From: Tanytarsus gracilentus | Taxonomy: Eukaryota > Arthropoda > Insecta > Diptera > Chironomidae | Reading direction: 5' to 3' | Length of the DNA stretch: 64,000 nt | NCBI GenBank assembly: GCA_038502055.1 | Contig: JAXRKN010000042.1 | Coordinates: forward strand, 3,038,001-3,102,000 | Part shown: positions 62,001-64,000 of the stretch, piece by piece | Position numbering within the stretch: the stretch's first letter is position 1 | Layout: each line of letters starts with the position of its first letter | Position numbers and translations under genes: made by a program | Notes under the pieces: generated by a model | Told to the model about the DNA's origin: nothing | Databases searched by the model: none | Seen by the model: only the letters and a program-made list of their open reading frames with translations

Positions 62001-64000
62001 TCAACTTTCTCACGTCAAGAAGTCTCACTCCAAAAAAAACTATCAAAAACTCAAGATCAAGATGGACTTTGCAAGAGAAGAATTTAAATAGGTTTTTAAT
62101 TTTTAATTAGCAAGATATGAATCAGAAAATGAAAGAAGCAACTTCACGTGCTCAAGTTTAAAAAACCTCAAGCAGGGAAGATTGCTTTTTCTCTCTCTCT
62201 GTCTCTCTCGATGAAATGAAGCCCGCGCGATGAGAGGAGGCAAGAATGTACATACGGGCTTGTAATCAGCCAGAATGAGCTCTCTTCGTATCCCTCTTCG
62301 ATCTCGTCAACAACAAAACAATTTCAATCGCCGTGTGGTCGCTTCAATTATATCGACAGCGTCTTAAAGCCAATACACATCATTTTGAAACGTCAAAAGA
62401 TAAATCATTTCTTCGGTCTGACCACGGACAAAAACACGACGGCGCAGTTCTCGACAATATTCCATAAATAAATGTACAATTTTTAGTAGTCAGTTTCATG
62501 AGATTAAACATTAATTTAAAGCTCTTTGTTCGCTTCTGAAAATGAATGCTTACACACGAGCGAGAGCGACTCACATATATCGCGCTTCAATGCACGACCC
62601 GAAATGCGATGACGATGAAAATTATTTATCTCAAGAGTAAATGAGTAAACCGTGTCTTTGCGTTTGAAACAAAGACCTGGTGTCACCGTGTAATTTGAGG
62701 AAGGGCGTGCGATTATTGTCACAAAATTCATGGGAAATTATTTTATAGACACAAAAATTTTTTAATCTTTGTTTTAAAATTAGAAATAAAATCCAAAATT
62801 TTGATTTTTTTAAATTTTCAATATTTAATGATTAATTTTTTAGTTTTAATAAAATTTGAAAATAAAAAAACCGCTAAATTTTTTAATATTTTTTAATAAC
62901 CCAAACCCTTGTTCTCGTGCAGTCTCTTGTAAGAAATTCAAGACGAGAAGTTGAGAGAAGGAAAGGCAAATAAATGACAGTGTGAAGGAGAATATTTGTA
63001 AAAACTAGTAAAATATATCTCACGACGCAACATTGATGAATCGGACGGCATTGGCTTATCGGACAGAAGCACGTAACTCATTTTTAAAAGAAAATTGTGC
63101 CGAAAAAAAGAGAGAAGCATTCATCAACGTGGGTGTGTATCGCTTTTAGAGAGGTATGTGATGATAACAATCCTAAAACCAATTTATAGCGTCTGTCCAC
63201 AAATTTTGACATGCTTTCGAGTGCCTTCGATGCTGCGGACGGGCATGATTGATAAAGATCAAATGACATGATTTTGAAATCTTCTATTCAACGCGTAGAG
63301 TGGATAGACAACAAATCACTGTGTAGTGAAACAGTAGCTGTCACACATTGCTGCCGCAAGAATGCTCATTGTTTAATATAAATTAGCTACTTAAATTTTC
63401 GAATGCGAGAGAAACGGAAAAATGAGAAGAAGAAGATTGATTTGACATAAAATGAAATCAAAACTGGATTTGAGTTCGCGTTGTGTGTTTTCTCAGATTG
63501 AATGTGAAATTAATATCGAGATAAGTTGAAATGCGAGACAGATATCTTGATTTTAGCATGAAAATTAAAATCAGCACAAAAATATAAAAAATTTAATTTT
63601 AAAAATGTTGATGCAATCTTATATTTTTTAAATTTTACAGTATTTAATAAATTGTACAGTTATTCTCTGAGCAATTTTTATTTGAATTATTTCAATTGAA
63701 AACGAATCAAAATAAAATAATTTAAATAACTTTATGAATTCAATAAATATTTTCCCTTTTTTCACTCCTTAAAGTCACCTAATTTATGATCTATGATGAA
63801 AACACGACCTTTTGTCTCATGAAATTCATTCCCATGAAACATAAGTCACAAAGCTGACAAAATGTTATTTTTAAGGAGCGTTCTTAGAAAATGATTTCAA
63901 ATGCACACACCCAAGCTATTTTAGCTACTATATCCGCGGATTTCTGTCACTCTATCGAGAGAGTCCCATCAACTTGTCGGTAGTTGTTTGTAAATCACCA
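59041..64000 (-). other. Dfd: Dfd intron upstream of the homeobox exon (partial)
   Basis: At least 5 kb of intron with no coding frame. Less AT-rich, more complex islands lie at about 62210-62380, 62540-62730 and 63170-63300; the last contains TGATTGAT (63246-63253), a Hox/EXD-type site. They are candidate enhancers, for example autoregulatory ones as known for fly Dfd, but nothing here proves it. The remainder is A/T-rich. Confidence 0.7.

Noticed and set aside
1..64000. CRISPR arrays, bacterial operons, tRNA or rRNA genes
   Set aside because: None seen. The B-box-like motifs lack an A box, an acceptor stem and a cloverleaf, so they are not tRNA genes.

Overview
The window is a stretch of an insect Hox (Antennapedia-type) complex. 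Three Hox genes and the Hox-cluster microRNA are recognisable directly: fushi tarazu (ftz, + strand, 4833-6292), Sex combs reduced (Scr, + strand, coding exons from 17615 to 36072), mir-10 (+ strand, about 48095-48185) and the 3' half of Deformed (Dfd, - strand, 58147-59040, continuing past the right end of the window). The DNA is visibly AT-rich with long A/T runs, introns are often under 100 bp in the compact parts, and a diverged ftz sits beside Scr. I infer a lower dipteran (midge, gnat or mosquito-like). The sequence itself does not name the species.

Layout. 1-4.8 kb: non-coding DNA upstream of ftz (Antp would be expected further left). 4.8-6.3 kb: ftz in three coding exons. 6.3-13 kb: ftz-Scr intergenic DNA with a decayed hAT transposon (9934-10578) and a tandem duplication (12131-12419). 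About 13-17.3 kb: probable Scr promoter, non-coding first exon and first intron. 17.6-36.1 kb: Scr in five coding exons, with a 16.9-kb intron between the YPWM exon and the homeobox. That intron holds a second decayed hAT element (19744-20478), a GA tract and an unclassified repeat island (32916-33552). 36-51.5 kb: non-coding DNA with mir-10. 51.6-53.5 kb: a non-Hox gene on the - strand, a DUSP15/22-type dual-specificity phosphatase in seven coding exons. 53.5-58.1 kb: non-coding. 58.1-64 kb: the last four coding exons of Dfd and part of the long intron in front of them.

How it fits together. Scr and Dfd are head and anterior-thorax selector genes, ftz here is a Hox-derived gene with an FTZ-F1 interaction motif, and mir-10 lies between Scr and Dfd as in other arthropods. 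ftz, Scr and mir-10 are read in the same direction. Dfd and the phosphatase are read in the opposite direction, so Scr and Dfd converge.

The most unusual feature is the exon structure. All three homeoboxes are interrupted by a phase-2 intron inside the Trp48 codon. In both Scr and Dfd a second, phase-1 intron splits the Trp56 codon, leaving a 23-nt microexon that encodes the core of the DNA-recognition helix. Scr also has a separate 48-nt, frame-preserving YPWM exon, and a coding-like, in-frame stretch lies beyond its normal stop codon.
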